Positions 53,975 to 62,881 of a stretch of DNA of 64,000 bases are shown one piece after another. Source of the stretch: Agrobacterium vitis. GTDB taxonomy: Bacteria > Pseudomonadota > Alphaproteobacteria > Rhizobiales > Rhizobiaceae. The notes beneath the pieces are model-generated. The model did no database searches and was not told the DNA's origin. It saw nothing but the letters and a program-made list of their open reading frames with translations. Position numbers and translations under genes: made by a program. Numbering within the stretch: position 1 is the stretch's first letter; every line of letters begins with the position of its first letter. The stretch spans positions 1,178,001-1,242,000 of the forward strand of contig NZ_CP146242.1 in the NCBI RefSeq assembly GCF_037039395.1. Reading direction: 5' to 3'.

Positions 53975-55447
53975 ATGGGCAGGCGAAAGGCACAGGACGC
54001 AAAGCAGGCGCAGGCGGCGTCGATGCCCAGCCGGTTGCGCGGCCTTTCCGGCAAGCTGCTGGTGTTGACCGTGGTTTTCGTGCTGGCGGCGCAGGTGCTG
54101 ATTTTTGCACCGTCGATTGCCACGATGCGCCTCAATTGGCTTAAAAACCATATCAACAAGGCAGCGGCCGCCGCAGTGGTGATCGATGGGCTACAGCCAC
54201 CTGAACTTCCCAAGGACGTGCAGGCCGACACCCTGCTTGCCACCGGAACCAAGGCGATTGCGCTTACCAAGGATGGCACGACGCGGCTGCTGGCCATGGC
54301 GGACATGCCACAGGAAGTGGATGGTCAATATGACATTTCCGATGTGGGGACATTGACGGCCATCAAGGACGCGGTCGATACGCTGCTATTCGGCGGCAAT
54401 AGGCTGATCAGCGTTTCCGGCCCGATCGGCGATACGTCGATGCGGGTGGAAGTGGTGATGTCCGATGCGCCTCTGCATCGCGGATTATTGGCCTATGCAA
54501 CACGCATTGCCGTCGTATCGTTGATCATTTCGGTGATCACCGGCCTCCTGCTGTTCGTGACGCTGAACCGGATGCTCATCAATCCGATTCGCCGGCTGAG
54601 CCGCAATATACAGGGATTTGCCAGCGACCCGGAAAATCCTGACAGGGTGATGGAAGTGGTCAGCGGTCGCGACGAATTGGCCTTTGTCGCCCGCCATCTA
54701 GCCACGATGCAGGAGGACCTGCAAAAGACCCTGAGGCAGCAGAAAAGCCTGGCCGATCTCGGGCTTGCCGTTTCCAAGATCAATCATGACATGCGCAATA
54801 TCCTTGCTTCCGCCCAGTTGATGTCAGACCGGTTGGTGGATGTCGACGATCCGATGGTGAAGAGCTTTGCACCCAAACTGGTGCGCACGATCGACCGTGC
54901 CGTCGGCTATACGAGTGAAGTGCTTGCCTATGGACAGGCTTCGGAAGCCGAGCCCCGCCGGCGCCGGTTTGTGCTCTGCACGCTCAGTCAGGAAGTGCAG
55001 GATATTCTCGCCCTGGACAAGGGCATCGACTTTGTCGATCAGATTGCACCAGAGATAGAAATCGACGCCGACAGCGAGCAATTGTTCCGCGTCATTCACA
55101 ATCTCTGCCGCAATGCTGCCCAGGCGCTTTCATCCGCCATGACGGAAATGACCACCGCAACACCCCGCATCATGCTATCGGCCCACCGCATCGGTAGCGT
55201 CGTTGCAATCACCGTTGACGACAACGGCCCTGGCTTGCCGCGCAAGGCCCGTGAGAACCTGTTCACGCCGTTTCGCGGCTCGGCCAGATCCGGCGGCACA
55301 GGCCTCGGCCTCGCCATCGCCCGCGAAATCGTGCTCGCGCACGGCGGAACAATCGCGCTGATGGAAAAACCCTCCTCCGGCACACAGTTCCGGATCGAAA
55401 TTCCAGACAGGCCGGTGGCGCTCGACACCTTCCGGCTTCGGGCATAA
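53975..55447 (+). CDS. Sensor histidine kinase
   Basis: A 490-aa membrane kinase. TM1 is at about residues 26-46, followed by a periplasmic domain of about 120 residues, TM2 (about 174-194), a HAMP domain (NRMLINPIRRLSRNIQGF), a DHp helix with the phospho-acceptor His in VSKINHDMRNILASAQ, and HATPase_c with NLCRNAAQAL, DDNGPGLP and GGTGLGLAIAREI. No cognate response regulator lies beside it, so it is an orphan kinase. The ATG at 53975 has GAGGCTAG upstream. The signal and partner are unknown. Confidence 0.92.
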   Translation: MGRRKAQDAKQAQAASMPSRLRGLSGKLLVLTVVFVLAAQVLIFAPSIATMRLNWLKNHINKAAAAAVVIDGLQPPELPKDVQADTLLATGTKAIALTKDGTTRLLAMADMPQEVDGQYDISDVGTLTAIKDAVDTLLFGGNRLISVSGPIGDTSMRVEVVMSDAPLHRGLLAYATRIAVVSLIISVITGLLLFVTLNRMLINPIRRLSRNIQGFASDPENPDRVMEVVSGRDELAFVARHLATMQEDLQKTLRQQKSLADLGLAVSKINHDMRNILASAQLMSDRLVDVDDPMVKSFAPKLVRTIDRAVGYTSEVLAYGQASEAEPRRRRFVLCTLSQEVQDILALDKGIDFVDQIAPEIEIDADSEQLFRVIHNLCRNAAQALSSAMTEMTTATPRIMLSAHRIGSVVAITVDDNGPGLPRKARENLFTPFRGSARSGGTGLGLAIAREIVLAHGGTIALMEKPSSGTQFRIEIPDRPVALDTFRLRA

Positions 55448-55492
55448 TGAAGCCGGCTTCAATAATGACGTCGAAAAGCCGAATTTCTTCAG

Positions 55493-55574
55493 AGCATTAG
55501 AGACAAACTGGAAATCAAACCGGATTTTTTTACCGATTCCGCTTGCAATCAAACACGTCTCGCTTTAGAGGATC
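55493..55574. repeat. Diverged RIME-like element
   Basis: Starts CAGAGCATTAGAGACAAACT and continues with a core resembling GGAA-TCAAACCGG and GCAATCAAACA, close to the AGAGCATT...GACAAA...CCGGTTT element common in rhizobia. It overlaps the promoter of tRNA-Arg, so the promoter may derive from it. The similarity is partial. Confidence 0.4.
55543..55571 (+). promoter_or_regulatory. Promoter of tRNA-Arg
   Basis: TTGCAA (55543-55548), a 17-base spacer and TAGAGG (55566-55571), about 34 bases before the mature tRNA. Confidence 0.5.
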
Positions 55575-55604
55575 GGCACGCCAACGGAAACGACGGCGTC
55601 AGAC

Positions 55605-55681
55605 GCACCCGTAGCTCAGCTGGATAGAGCACCAGACTACGAATCTGGGGGTCAGGAGTTCGAATCTCTTCGGGTGCGCCA
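55605..55681 (+). tRNA. tRNA-Arg (anticodon ACG)
   Basis: A 77-nt cloverleaf: acceptor stem GCACCCG / CGGGTGC, discriminator G and an encoded CCA. The anticodon arm is CCAGA-CTACGAA-TCTGG, with anticodon ACG. The T-arm carries GTTCGAATC. It reads the CGU/CGC/CGA arginine codons after inosine modification. Confidence 0.96.
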
Positions 55682-56004
55682 TTTTCTCCTTTAAAATTAT
55701 TGATCGCTTGAACGCTGATGAGCTTAATAGCTCAGAATGCGCGCTTGTAGATGCTTACCGATCTGGCCCACAGGAAGCTGGATTTTCCGCCTTGCCGGCT
55801 CACTCAGTCAGGCGATGCGGCTTGAAAAACATCCCATCGCATTTTTACTTTCAATGACAAAATGTCTCTCGCCACGGCACAATCATAGGGCGCAAATTTC
55901 GCCTTCACATTGCCTACATGACCAATACCTTCATTTTTAATTTATCATTTTGGATCAATCCTCGGGCAGCCAAATAGTGGGATGCCAGCCTGGGGGGCAT
56001 AGTA
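55682..56004. other. Region between tRNA-Arg and the chemoreceptor gene
   Basis: 323 bases without a gene I can support. The part after 55860 is AT-rich and probably contains the chemoreceptor promoter. I see no terminator, repeat copy or RNA in it. Confidence 0.5.
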
Positions 56005-57924
56005 ATGAATTTGAGGATTTCGACGCGATTAATGGTCATGGCAGGGGCGGCGCTCATGCTTGTCATCCTCCTCGGCCTGTTTAGCTACAAGCAGACATCC
56101 GTGGTCTTTTCGGCAGCCTCCGATACACGGCAGGTGTGGATGCCGCGGATGGCGAAACTGGATGGTATTCAGTTCATCATGCTGCGCTATCACACGACGA
56201 CGATTCGCAAGACCATTGCCGTCGATCCCGCTGAAATCAAAGGGCTGGATGACGAATTCGTGGAAATGGATGCATCCATTCCGAAATCCTATGCGGACTT
56301 CCGTGCAACCCTGCGCAACGATACCGAGAAGAAATTGTGGGGCGATTTCGAAGCCAAATGGACCCGCTATCTGGAATTTCAAAAGAAGATCATGAGCGCC
56401 GTCGCCGCGAAGGATCAGGCCACTGCGACGGCGGCGATCGCACCGGCCCGCCAACCGCTGGTCGACAGCTTCATCGCGCTTGGCGAAATCATCAAGCTCA
56501 ACGATAGCGGCGCTGCTGCCTCAAGCACAGCGGCCGAGGCTGCCTATACGCAGTCCTCCTATGTCACCATAGGCGTCATTCTGTTCGGCGTGCTGTTGAT
56601 GAGCATTTTGACCGGCTGGATCATTCTGGGCGTGTCGCGCCCTGTGACCCGCATGGCAAAGGTCATGCTGCATATTGCCGATGGCAAGCTGGATGTCACC
56701 GTACCCGACGCCGACCGCAAGGACGAAATCGGGGAAATGGCTGGCGCCGTCGAAGTCATGCGCCAGTCGGCCCTGGCGAAAGTTCAGCTGGAAGCACAGA
56801 CCGAACAGAACCGGCTTAATGCGGAGCAGGAACGCAAGGATGTGCAGCGCCGCGCCGAGGAAGATGCCGAACGCCGCCTGAACGAAGCAACGGGCGCACT
56901 GGCCGCTGGCCTGAAACGGCTAGCCTCCTGCGACCTTCTCTGCGAAATCGATCAGCAGTTTGCCGCCCAGTTCGAACCGCTTCGCCACGACTTCAATGCC
57001 TCGGTCAACCAGTTGCGCTCCGCGCTCGTGGCCGTTGGTCAGGTCGGCAAGGGTGTAACCAATGGCAGCGGTGAAATTTCGCAAGCCTCCGACACGCTGG
57101 CCAAGCGGACTGAACAGCAGGCCGCCTCGCTGGAGGAAACCGCCGCCGCACTGGAGCAGATCACCTCCAACGTACAGGCGACGTCCAAGCGGACCGGCGA
57201 AGCCCGCAATCTGGTGCGCAATGCCCGCCAGCATGCCGAACATTCGGCGACCGTGGTCAACAATGCCGTCTCCGCCATGGAGCGGATCGAGGATGCCTCG
57301 CGCAAGATCACCCAGATCATCAGCGTGATCGACGAGATCGCTTTCCAGACCAACCTTCTGGCCTTGAATGCAGGCGTCGAAGCCGCCCGCGCTGGCGAGG
57401 CTGGCAAGGGCTTTGCGGTTGTTGCCCAGGAAGTGCGCGAACTGGCGCAGCGTTCTGCCAATGCTGCCAAGGAAATCAAGTCGCTGATCGGCAATTCGGA
57501 AGCGGCTGTCAGCGAAGGCGTCAAGCTGGTCAACGATACCGGCGAAGGCCTGACGACCATTTCCAAGGTGGTCGAGGACATGAACCAGCATATGGACGCC
57601 ATTGCGACGGCGGCCCAGGAGCAGGCCAGCGGTCTGGCGGAGGTCAATACCGCCGTCAACCATATGGATCAGGCGACCCAGCAAAATGCCGCCATGGTGG
57701 AAGAAATGAATGCCGCCGGAGATGGTCTCAATCAGGAAAGCCGTCGCCTTTCGGATCTGCTCGCGCAATTTAGAACCGGAAACGATGTCGCCCAGCCAGT
57801 GCGCTCAGCACAGGCCTCGCCTGCGTCTACTTCCAGAGTACAGGCGCCGCGCAGAGCCCAGCAGTCTGTTCCGGTCAGCCATGGCAATGCCGCCGTCAGC
57901 CGCGACAATTGGGAGGAATTCTGA
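56005..57924 (+). CDS. Methyl-accepting chemotaxis protein with CheR/CheB tail
   Basis: A 639-aa chemoreceptor. TM1 is near the start (about residues 9-28), followed by a periplasmic four-helix bundle, TM2 (about 188-210), HAMP ([20 protein letters not shown]) and the methyl-accepting coiled coil. The conserved signalling tip is in [20 protein letters not shown], with [17 protein letters not shown] after it. The protein ends in NWEEF, a pentapeptide of the NWETF type that tethers CheR and CheB. The ATG at 56005 has a GGGGGG stretch upstream. It is not next to a che cluster. The ligand is unknown. Confidence 0.95.
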   Translation: MNLRISTRLMVMAGAALMLVILLGLFSYKQTSVVFSAASDTRQVWMPRMAKLDGIQFIMLRYHTTTIRKTIAVDPAEIKGLDDEFVEMDASIPKSYADFRATLRNDTEKKLWGDFEAKWTRYLEFQKKIMSAVAAKDQATATAAIAPARQPLVDSFIALGEIIKLNDSGAAASSTAAEAAYTQSSYVTIGVILFGVLLMSILTGWIILGVSRPVTRMAKVMLHIADGKLDVTVPDADRKDEIGEMAGAVEVMRQSALAKVQLEAQTEQNRLNAEQERKDVQRRAEEDAERRLNEATGALAAGLKRLASCDLLCEIDQQFAAQFEPLRHDFNASVNQLRSALVAVGQVGKGVTNGSGEISQASDTLAKRTEQQAASLEETAAALEQITSNVQATSKRTGEARNLVRNARQHAEHSATVVNNAVSAMERIEDASRKITQIISVIDEIAFQTNLLALNAGVEAARAGEAGKGFAVVAQEVRELAQRSANAAKEIKSLIGNSEAAVSEGVKLVNDTGEGLTTISKVVEDMNQHMDAIATAAQEQASGLAEVNTAVNHMDQATQQNAAMVEEMNAAGDGLNQESRRLSDLLAQFRTGNDVAQPVRSAQASPASTSRVQAPRRAQQSVPVSHGNAAVSRDNWEEF

Positions 57925-57970
57925 TTTTCACCGGTGATGGCAGGCTCACTTCTGCCTGATCGGAAAATTC

Positions 57971-58007
57971 AAAAAAGCGCCGTGCGTCTCTAACGCACGG
58001 CGCTTTT
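57971..58007 (+). terminator. Terminator after the chemoreceptor gene
   Basis: A perfect 11-bp stem, GCGCCGTGCGT / ACGCACGGCGC, with a 5-base loop, followed by TTTT and preceded by six A. The stem shares its GCGCCGTGCG core with the recurrent palindromic repeat, so it may derive from it. Confidence 0.85.
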
Positions 58008-58114
58008 CATTTAAGGCCGTCTTGCATATCCGCACTTGGCTATCGAAGCGCAAGCAATCAGGACCATGCAAGTCAGGCTCGGACAATCAGGCTCAGGCCA
58101 TCAGGCCTGGACCA

Positions 58115-58918
58115 TCATGGCAGGAGCGATGGTCCCTTCGGGAAGTCATCGGCCGAAATGAACCCATCCTTATTGGTATCCAGACGGGTGAACAGCTTAT
58201 CGAGCGCCGCATCGGCTTCGGCCTTGCTGATCTGGCCGTTTTCATCGGTGTCAACCTGCTCCAGCAGGCGCATCGCACCCATCGGGCCACCCATTGGCCC
58301 CATTGCCATCATCGGACGATGGCCATGCGGACCCTTGGGTCCACCCATTCGGTCGCCCTCAGGACCGCGTTCCTTCGCCCAACGTTCAGGCCCTGGACGG
58401 TTCGGACCGCAATCGGCCATGCCGTCATCGGGCGCTCCCATCGCGTCGTCTTCAGCACCGGGGCCACCTGGCGGCGGCGGAGTCGCCTTATCCGTGGCCT
58501 CGTCAGGCTTTGGCCCGTTAGCATCTGCTGGCGCAGCACCCTCAGGCGCCGGAGGCTTCGGCATCTCAGCACGCATGGCCTCCATGCGGGCTTCATGGAA
58601 CTTGCGCAATTCACCTGGCGTCAGAACGCCGTCCTTGTCGGTATCGATGGCCGTAAACAGCTTGTCTTCGGCGTCCTTGGCCTCTTCCTTGGAAATCTTG
58701 CCGTCCTTGTTGGTGTCGAATTGCTGGAGGGCAAAGATGAACATCGCTGCCGGTCCATGCATCATCATCAGACGGGGACCGCAGGCGTCACGCATCTCTT
58801 CAGGCCGTGGTGGAGGTGGCGGTGGAGCCTTAACGTCTTTTGCAAATACGGCACCGGATGACGCGCTGACCAGCAGGGTAGCCGCCAGGGCAGCAATGGT
58901 CGTTTTCTTCGCACTCAT
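58115..58918 (-). CDS. Secreted EF-hand calcium-binding protein
   Basis: A 267-aa exported protein with a signal peptide of about 26 residues (SSGAVFA). It has four EF-hand loops in two pairs: DTNKDGKISKEE and DTDKDGVLTPGE, then DTDENGQISKAE and DTNKDGFISADD. The linker between the pairs is about 100 residues, rich in Pro, Gly and Met (PPPPGGPGAEDD, then GGPKGPHGHRPMMAMGP). The ATG at 58918 has AGGAAAGGAA upstream; an in-frame start at 58942 is possible. It probably binds calcium in the envelope or outside. The role is unknown. Confidence 0.9.
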   Translation of the reverse strand: MSAKKTTIAALAATLLVSASSGAVFAKDVKAPPPPPPRPEEMRDACGPRLMMMHGPAAMFIFALQQFDTNKDGKISKEEAKDAEDKLFTAIDTDKDGVLTPGELRKFHEARMEAMRAEMPKPPAPEGAAPADANGPKPDEATDKATPPPPGGPGAEDDAMGAPDDGMADCGPNRPGPERWAKERGPEGDRMGGPKGPHGHRPMMAMGPMGGPMGAMRLLEQVDTDENGQISKAEADAALDKLFTRLDTNKDGFISADDFPKGPSLLP

Positions 58919-59128
58919 GGAGTTTCCTTTCCTCGGTGCCACATCGTTTCAAGACCGGAAATCGGTTCTGTGAGCAAACGATGCAGCCGTATAAACGTTG
59001 CAGAACACCGCCAGCCTGAGGCAGACTTCGTTCTGCAATATCGAGAGGATAGGCACTCGCCCCTGCGGCGGCCACTTAAGGTTCTGTAATGCTGGTTACT
59101 TTTTCGTAATGTTGTAGTTAATAACTAT

Positions 59129-59222
59129 CTACAGCGCCGTGCGCCATATATGGCGCACAAAGGTTCGCTGTAGCTCTCTATATCTGCTGCATAATTCCTT
59201 AAATCGAGTCCGATGCTCTAAG
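59129..59222. repeat. Intergenic palindromic element copy (both palindromes)
   Basis: CTACAGCGCCGTGCGCC mirrored by GGCGCACAAAGG and CGCTGTAG (59129-59173), followed by TCTGCTGCATAATTCCTTAA and a diverged second arm. It lies in the 326-base stretch 58919-59244 between the EF-hand gene and the nucleotidase gene, which has no other feature. Confidence 0.75.
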
Positions 59223-59244
59223 GCCTGTCTGGCTCACTCAAAAC

Positions 59245-59970
59245 CTAAAACTCTCCAGCTGCCAAAAGAGAAGCAAGGAAGCCCGCCAGATCGTCAGTGG
59301 CGTAATCGACATGCGCATGGCCTTCGTCACTATCCATCCGCTCCCAGCTTTCCAGCACCACGGCTTCCAGATTGCGCGGCACGAGCAGCACGGTTTTCAT
59401 GCCCAGCGCCTTCGGCACAACGAGATTGCGCGGCAGATCCTCGAACATCGCTGCCTGCCCGGTATTGATCTGCTTCAGCCGGGTGAATGTGTCATAGGTC
59501 TGGCTGGCCGGTTTCGGCAGATAGGCCGCTGCAACAATATCGAAAATGTCGTCGAAATGATCGAGAATGCCGAGCGCCCTCGCCGCCGCCTCGGCATGCT
59601 CCACCGTGCCATTGGTGAAAATAAACTTCCGTCCCGGCAGGGCCTTGATCGCCTCGCCCAGAGCCGTATCCGGCAACAGGGCGGAATAATCGATCGCATG
59701 GGCCTTTTCCAGGAAATCGTTCGGGTCGACGCCGTGATGGGCCATCAGGCCTGCCAACGTCGTACCATGCTCATGATAGTAGCGCTTTTGCAGAACCCGC
59801 GCTTCATCCGGCTCCATCTGCAACAGATCAGCAACATAGGCGGTCATATTGCGATCGATCTGGGCGAACAGATTGATGTGATGCGGATAAAGCGTGTTGT
59901 CGAGGTCGAAGACCCAATCACGGATATGGGTAAAATCGGCGGGCTCTGGTGACGTTTTAGGTGTGCTCAT
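59245..59970 (-). CDS. Pyrimidine 5'-nucleotidase (HAD family)
   Basis: A 241-aa HAD-superfamily phosphatase of the SDT1/YjjG-like group that dephosphorylates pyrimidine nucleoside monophosphates. Motif I is WVFDLDNTLYPH (nucleophile Asp), motif II is FIFTNGT, motif III lies in YLPKPASQTY (Lys) and motif IV is MFEDLPRN. The length is normal. It is followed, on the same strand and 82 bases upstream of it, by a nucleoside hydrolase gene, which suggests a shared nucleotide-salvage theme. Confidence 0.88.
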   Translation of the reverse strand: MSTPKTSPEPADFTHIRDWVFDLDNTLYPHHINLFAQIDRNMTAYVADLLQMEPDEARVLQKRYYHEHGTTLAGLMAHHGVDPNDFLEKAHAIDYSALLPDTALGEAIKALPGRKFIFTNGTVEHAEAAARALGILDHFDDIFDIVAAAYLPKPASQTYDTFTRLKQINTGQAAMFEDLPRNLVVPKALGMKTVLLVPRNLEAVVLESWERMDSDEGHAHVDYATDDLAGFLASLLAAGEF

Positions 59971-60052
59971 CCCTCAGATGTGCCACAGGCCCGGCCAAAA
60001 GAAAATGGCCGGATCAAGACACAAAGAAGGATAAGGAGAATTTGCACCAGGT

Positions 60053-60997
60053 TTAAAGGCGCGCCAACCGTTCCGTCAGCAAGGCAAAGAACCCGTCAGC
60101 ATCGACATCGCGCATTACCTTGGCATTGGGCGTGCGGCCGGTCACTCGCCACCAGTCAACCACCGTCATGCCGACCGTCAGGTCGGATGCGGTTTCGATC
60201 TCCACATTGCAATCACGCCCGGAAAACAGCTCCGGCTGGAGAAGATAGGCAATCACGCTAGGATCATGCAACGGTCCACCATCCGAACCGTATTTTTCGA
60301 TATCGAAACGCTCGAAAAACTCCAGCCAGGCAACCATGACCTCGGCCACCCGTGTGCCGATGGCGCCAATGCGGGCAACGCGGGCCTTGGTGGTCAAAAG
60401 CTGGTGGGTGACGTCCAGCGGCATCATCACGATCGGTATGCCCGAATCGAACACAATCCGGGATGCCTGCGGATCGACATAGACATTGAACTCCGCCGCA
60501 GGGGTAATATTGCCGCCCTCGAAAAAGCCACCGCCCATCATCACCAGTTCGCGAATGCGCGGTGCAATATCCGGGGCCTTTTGCAGTGCCAGGGCAATAT
60601 TGGTCTGCGGTCCGAGTGTGCAAAGGGTAATGGTGCCCGCTGGTTCGCGGCGAATGGTGTCGATGATAAAATCGACCGCATGCTGGTCTTGAACCGGCAT
60701 GACCGGCTCATCGACCTCGGCCCCGTCCAGCCCGGTCTTGCCATGCACATGTTCCGCCGTCACCTGGGGCCGCTCCAGAGGCTTTAACGCACCTTCATAG
60801 ACCGGCAGGTCTGATCGTCCCGATAGTTCGCAGACGATGCGGGCATTGCGGCTGGTCATCGACAGGGGAACATTTCCCGCAACCACCGTCAGGCCGAGGA
60901 CCTCCAACTGATCGGGACTGGCAAGCGCCAGCATGATGGCTGCGGCATCGTCCTGACCGGGATCGGTATCGATGATGATTTTTCTGGGCTTTTCCAT
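60053..60997 (-). CDS. Nucleoside hydrolase
   Basis: A 314-aa inosine-uridine nucleoside N-ribohydrolase family enzyme, which cleaves nucleosides to base and ribose. The N-terminal metal-binding motif is IIIDTDPGQDDAAAIMLAL (Asp cluster), with the later TLGPQTNIALAL strand, MGGGFFEGGNITPAAEFNVYVDP and a catalytic His in GGPLHDPSVIAY. It lies upstream of the pyrimidine 5'-nucleotidase gene on the same strand, 83 bases apart, so nucleotide to nucleoside to base could be carried out by the pair. The base preference is not readable. Confidence 0.92.
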   Translation of the reverse strand: MEKPRKIIIDTDPGQDDAAAIMLALASPDQLEVLGLTVVAGNVPLSMTSRNARIVCELSGRSDLPVYEGALKPLERPQVTAEHVHGKTGLDGAEVDEPVMPVQDQHAVDFIIDTIRREPAGTITLCTLGPQTNIALALQKAPDIAPRIRELVMMGGGFFEGGNITPAAEFNVYVDPQASRIVFDSGIPIVMMPLDVTHQLLTTKARVARIGAIGTRVAEVMVAWLEFFERFDIEKYGSDGGPLHDPSVIAYLLQPELFSGRDCNVEIETASDLTVGMTVVDWWRVTGRTPNAKVMRDVDADGFFALLTERLARL

Positions 60998-61076
60998 GCG
61001 GGCCTATCCTTGGATTGATGGGTTTTGATGGACGGGCAGCCGGGCTATTGTCAAGATCTATCATGCCGGTCAAACG

Positions 61077-61105
61077 CTTGTTTCCCGCCCTCTGGGCTCC
61101 CATAT
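61077..61105 (+). promoter_or_regulatory. Candidate RpoH (sigma-32-type) promoter of hsp20
   Basis: CTTGTT (61077-61082), a 17-base spacer and CCATAT (61100-61105), a fair match to the alphaproteobacterial heat-shock consensus, about 115 bases before the hsp20 start in the region shared with the divergent nucleoside hydrolase gene. Confidence 0.45.
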
Positions 61106-61220
61106 CCTCACCAAAGCGATCAGCCGGTAAAGACATGCCGGCAACCGGAAACACAATCCCGCAACGACTGGCCCGCAAGGACCGACTTGTCGTCCAGCGG
61201 AGGGGCCAGACGAGGACAGA

Positions 61221-61649
61221 ATGCGACGGACAAAATCCATCACCACACCCCTGCTGCTGGGTTTCGACATCACCGATGCCGTGTTGAGCCAGTTGGCGCG
61301 GGCCAGCGACGGCTATCCGCCCTATAATATCGAGCTTGTTCGCCGCACGAGCGACCATGAAGGCGACCGGCTGCGGATTACACTTGCCGTGGCGGGCTTT
61401 TCTGAGAGCGAACTGGAGGTCCTGGTCGAGGGAAACCAGCTGATCATCAGAGGCTCCCAGAATGAGCGCCCAGATGCCGATTATCTGTTTCGCGGCATAG
61501 CAGCACGGAACTTTCAGCGCAGTTTTCTGTTAACGGACGGCATGGACGTTTCGCGCGCACGGATGCGAAACGGCCTACTGGTGGTCGAACTAATTCGTCC
61601 TGATACGCAGCAAATGGTAAGGAAAATTAATATTTCCGCCTCAGACTAG
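61221..61649 (+). CDS. Hsp20 / small heat-shock protein
   Basis: A 142-aa holdase with an alpha-crystallin domain: PYNIELVRRT, RLRITLAVAGFSESELEVLVEGNQLII (in parts RLRITLAVAGFS, ELEVLVEGNQLII), the conserved FLFRGIAARNFQRSF segment and ARMRNGLLVVELI (the G-L-L motif). The start at 61221 has GAGGAC upstream. A candidate sigma-32-type promoter lies about 115 bases upstream. DUF1150 follows on the same strand after 143 bases. It prevents aggregation of unfolded proteins. Confidence 0.93.
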   Translation: MRRTKSITTPLLLGFDITDAVLSQLARASDGYPPYNIELVRRTSDHEGDRLRITLAVAGFSESELEVLVEGNQLIIRGSQNERPDADYLFRGIAARNFQRSFLLTDGMDVSRARMRNGLLVVELIRPDTQQMVRKINISASD

Positions 61650-61792
61650 GATCATGGCGCTTTTGCACAAGTCCCTTGGACCGGGTCGGTTTCAGGAACA
61701 TATCCTGCAAAAGATATAGGGTGTTACAGCAGATTTCGCGCGTCCTGGTGAAGGCTGTTGTGCCGCCCCTCCCTCAATGACGGAGAACGGGA

Positions 61793-62050
61793 ATGTTGAT
61801 TAAAGAAGCCACCTCCAAGCTCTCGAAAAATGAGCTGGCACATCTTGGCTCCGGCGAAGTGGGCTATATCCGCAAGATCCGTTACGACGAAGTGTCCCGC
61901 TGCTTTCCCGATGCCCCGGAAATCGACCCGCGTACGGATCTCTGGGCGCTGTTTGCCGCCGACGGCACACCCATCCTGCTCACCGATAACCGCTCGTCCA
62001 CCTTCTTCAAGGCCGCAGAAGACGAGTTGAAAACCGTCAGCCTGCACTGA
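61793..62050 (+). CDS. DUF1150 family protein
   Basis: An 85-aa protein of unknown function: YIRKIRYDEVSRCFPDAPEI, then WALFAADGTPILLTDNR. The family is common in alphaproteobacteria next to small heat-shock genes, as here, so a link to the heat-shock response is likely. GGAGAACGGG precedes the ATG at 61793. It ends just before a strong terminator. Confidence 0.9.
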   Translation: MLIKEATSKLSKNELAHLGSGEVGYIRKIRYDEVSRCFPDAPEIDPRTDLWALFAADGTPILLTDNRSSTFFKAAEDELKTVSLH

Positions 62051-62074
62051 GCTTTCATCGATAATGATCGACTG

Positions 62075-62110
62075 AAAACACCCTGCGCCAGGCATTGCGC
62101 AGGGTGTTTT
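62075..62110 (+). terminator. Terminator after the DUF1150 gene
   Basis: A perfect 14-bp stem, AAAACACCCTGCGC / GCGCAGGGTGTTTT, with an 8-base loop, 24 bases past the stop. The A/T arms let it serve both strands, including trmB. Confidence 0.92.
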
Positions 62111-62177
62111 GATTCGCGTTTTGGATAAAAATCAGAGCGACCCTCGGGGAAGCCTCAATCCTCTTCAAGGCCTTGGA

Positions 62178-62876
62178 TTATGTCCTGCGGAAGGTCAAAT
62201 AGGCTGAAGAGCGGCCCTCGCGGCGGGCTTTGGCCTCATAGCGCGTGCCTGGCCAGCCCTCGTAGGGTGTCAGCCAATCGGCGGAGCTTTCGGCCAACCA
62301 GTCGAAACCGCCATGGTTGCGGCAATGCAGCAGCGTCCAGTTCACATAGGTATCGATATCGGAGGCGAAGCAGAAACGCGCGCCCGGCTTCAGCACCCGG
62401 TGAAACCGCTCCAGATTGACCTGCGAGACGAAACGGCGCTTCCAATGTTTGCGCTTTGGCCAGGGGTCAGCGTAGAGGAGATCGATCTGATCGATCGATG
62501 AGGCTGGCAGCCAGTCCAGCAATTGCGTCGCGTCATCGTCATAGACCCGGATATTGGGCAGGCCCTCATCCTCGATCACGGCCAGCAGCTTGGCCATGGA
62601 ATTGACGAAGGGCTCGACGCCAATAAAGCCGGTCGTGGCATCGTGTCTGGCACGGTGGGCCAGATGTTCGCCACCACCAAAGCCGATTTCCAGGCGGATG
62701 CTCTGCACCGGCACAGGAAACAGTGTCTTCAAATCGCCAGGCGCTGCCGAGCCCAAGTCTAACTTACGTTCAGGCAGGAGATGGGTCATCCGCTCGACCT
62801 GCTGGTCGCGGAGCGGCTTTCCCTTGCGGCGACCGAAAAAGGCTTCGGTCGCCCGGCTACGGCGGTCTGTGGTCAT
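62178..62876 (-). CDS. trmB: tRNA (guanine-N7-)-methyltransferase
   Basis: A 232-aa SAM-dependent enzyme that methylates G46 of tRNAs. The SAM site is [16 protein letters not shown] and the tRNA/catalytic motif is [16 protein letters not shown]. The N-terminal basic region ([15 protein letters not shown]) is typical. It follows metK on the same strand with only 5 bases between them, so the SAM synthase and a SAM user are cotranscribed. Confidence 0.95.
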   Translation of the reverse strand: MTTDRRSRATEAFFGRRKGKPLRDQQVERMTHLLPERKLDLGSAAPGDLKTLFPVPVQSIRLEIGFGGGEHLAHRARHDATTGFIGVEPFVNSMAKLLAVIEDEGLPNIRVYDDDATQLLDWLPASSIDQIDLLYADPWPKRKHWKRRFVSQVNLERFHRVLKPGARFCFASDIDTYVNWTLLHCRNHGGFDWLAESSADWLTPYEGWPGTRYEAKARREGRSSAYLTFRRT

Positions 62877-62881
62877 CGTAT

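Noticed and set aside
61106..61220. ROSE-type RNA thermometer in the hsp20 leader
   Set aside because: No ROSE-like anti-ribosome-site motif is visible around GAGGACAGA; the leader does not show the expected pairing with the start region.
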